From JBELMB01 sp042088665 (lineage in GTDB: Bacteria > Pseudomonadota > Alphaproteobacteria > Rhodobacterales > Rhodobacteraceae), in NCBI GenBank assembly GCA_042088665.1, contig JBELMB010000248.1, positions 1 to 7,292 of the forward strand: a stretch of 7,292 nt of DNA. The letters are read 5' to 3'. A program made the position numbers and the translations under genes. Below are positions 6,795 through 7,292 of the stretch, one piece after another (within the stretch, counting starts at the first letter, position 1; every line of letters begins with the position of its first letter). Under the pieces are notes generated by a model, which saw only the letters and a list, made by a program, of their open reading frames with translations, was not told where the DNA came from and searched no databases.

Positions 6795-7292
6795 GCGCCC
6801 CCGGTTCCCAGCGCGCGCGCGCCGCGACGGCCCTGTCCGACGGCCAGTCGGTCGTCCTGTCACGACAATTGTCACCGGAACTGCGCGTCATGCTGGACGT
6901 GATCCGCGTGCTGGCGGCGGGCTACGTGGTGCTCCACCATATCGCCATTCGCTCTGATCCGGGGGCCATCGAGCCGCTTTTGCGCTTCGGGCAAGAAGCT
7001 GTGATGGCGTTCTTCCTGCTCTCCGGCTTCGTGATCCATGCCAATGAGCGCCACCGCGCGCCCGGCGATCAGCGCGGATACCTGCTGCGCCGGGGTTTGC
7101 GCATCTATCCAACACTGATCATTGCCATGGGGGTGTCGTTCGCGGTGGCCGCCGCGCAGGGGCAGCTGGGCGAACGTTTTGACGCGGGTGAGGCGATGTG
7201 CACGCTGTTTGCCCTTCAGGATGCTGCAGCCCTGAAACCTGGTACGATCTGTCGTCCCTTCATGGGCAATTCCCCGTTGTGGTCGCTCTCCT
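6791..7292 (+). CDS. Membrane O-acyltransferase, acyltransferase-3 family (3' end outside window)
   Basis: The frame from the ATG at 6791 stays open for 167 codons to the window end, so the gene is cut. A hydrophilic N-terminal tail of about 30 residues comes first. Then LDVIRVLAAGYVVLHH carries the R-x10-H pair (R39, H50) of acyltransferase-3 enzymes, FGQEAVMAFFLLSGFVIH matches the second conserved block of the family, and YLLRRGLRIYPTL follows. The last codons read PLWSLS, the start of the W-S-L-x-x-E motif seen complete in the acyltransferase at 432-2357. It lacks the YRPEIDGLR opening of that protein and looks like the ExoZ/OafA-type single-domain enzymes, although a C-terminal extension cannot be excluded. 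It would acylate a glycan at the inner membrane. The start is fixed by the ATGA overlap and AGGG at 6779-6782, 8 bases upstream. Confidence 0.88.
   Translation, partial: MSAPGSQRARAATALSDGQSVVLSRQLSPELRVMLDVIRVLAAGYVVLHHIAIRSDPGAIEPLLRFGQEAVMAFFLLSGFVIHANERHRAPGDQRGYLLRRGLRIYPTLIIAMGVSFAVAAAQGQLGERFDAGEAMCTLFALQDAAALKPGTICRPFMGNSPLWSLS

Noticed and set aside
6811..6822. A run of six GC dinucleotides near the start of the last gene, a possible slippage (phase variation) tract.
   Set aside because: It is short and explained by alternating Ala and Arg codons (residues 7-11) in high-GC DNA. A change by one GC unit would shift the frame, but nothing else points to a switch.
1..7292. Transposons, tRNA or rRNA genes, CRISPR repeats, rho-independent terminators.
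   Set aside because: None was found on reading. Genes are packed with overlaps, and no inverted repeat followed by a T run or set of spaced direct repeats was seen.

Overview
This window is a stretch of a surface or exopolysaccharide gene cluster, all on the + strand. The organism is probably an alphaproteobacterium. The high-GC codon usage and the style of the proteins suggest the marine Rhodobacterales (roseobacter type), but the sequence contains no taxonomic marker, so this is an inference. There is no RNA gene, mobile element, CRISPR array or obvious terminator. No gene-free stretch exceeds about 20 bases.

Layout from left to right: (1) the C-terminal end of a sulfotransferase-like protein (1-435); (2) a large membrane O-acyltransferase fused to a SGNH esterase-type domain (432-2357); (3) a P-loop sulfotransferase-like protein (2377-3318); (4) and (5) two GT-B fold, family 4 type glycosyltransferases (3315-4319, 4316-5446); (6) a compact sulfotransferase (5443-6240); (7) a WcaF-type left-handed beta-helix O-acetyltransferase (6237-6794); (8) the N-terminal part of a second membrane acyltransferase of a different subtype (6791 to the window end). 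The last gene is cut just as its conserved W-S-L motif begins.

Six of the seven gene junctions are 4-base ATGA start/stop overlaps, most with a purine-rich Shine-Dalgarno sequence 7-8 bases upstream. The block therefore looks like one translationally coupled operon with no room for internal promoters between genes. The exception is the junction at 2354-2386. It also has an ATGA and a good ribosome binding site, but that frame closes after 10 codons, and the real downstream gene begins at an ATG 23 bases further on in another frame.

Together the genes read as a workshop for building and decorating a glycan. Two glycosyltransferases add sugars to a growing repeat unit on the cytoplasmic face. 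Three sulfotransferase-like enzymes would move sulfate from PAPS. Three acyltransferases, two membrane-bound and one soluble, would add acetyl or other acyl groups. A sulfated and heavily O-acylated polysaccharide is the simplest product. No polymerase, flippase, export gene or PAPS synthesis gene is visible here, and these would be expected in the flanks.
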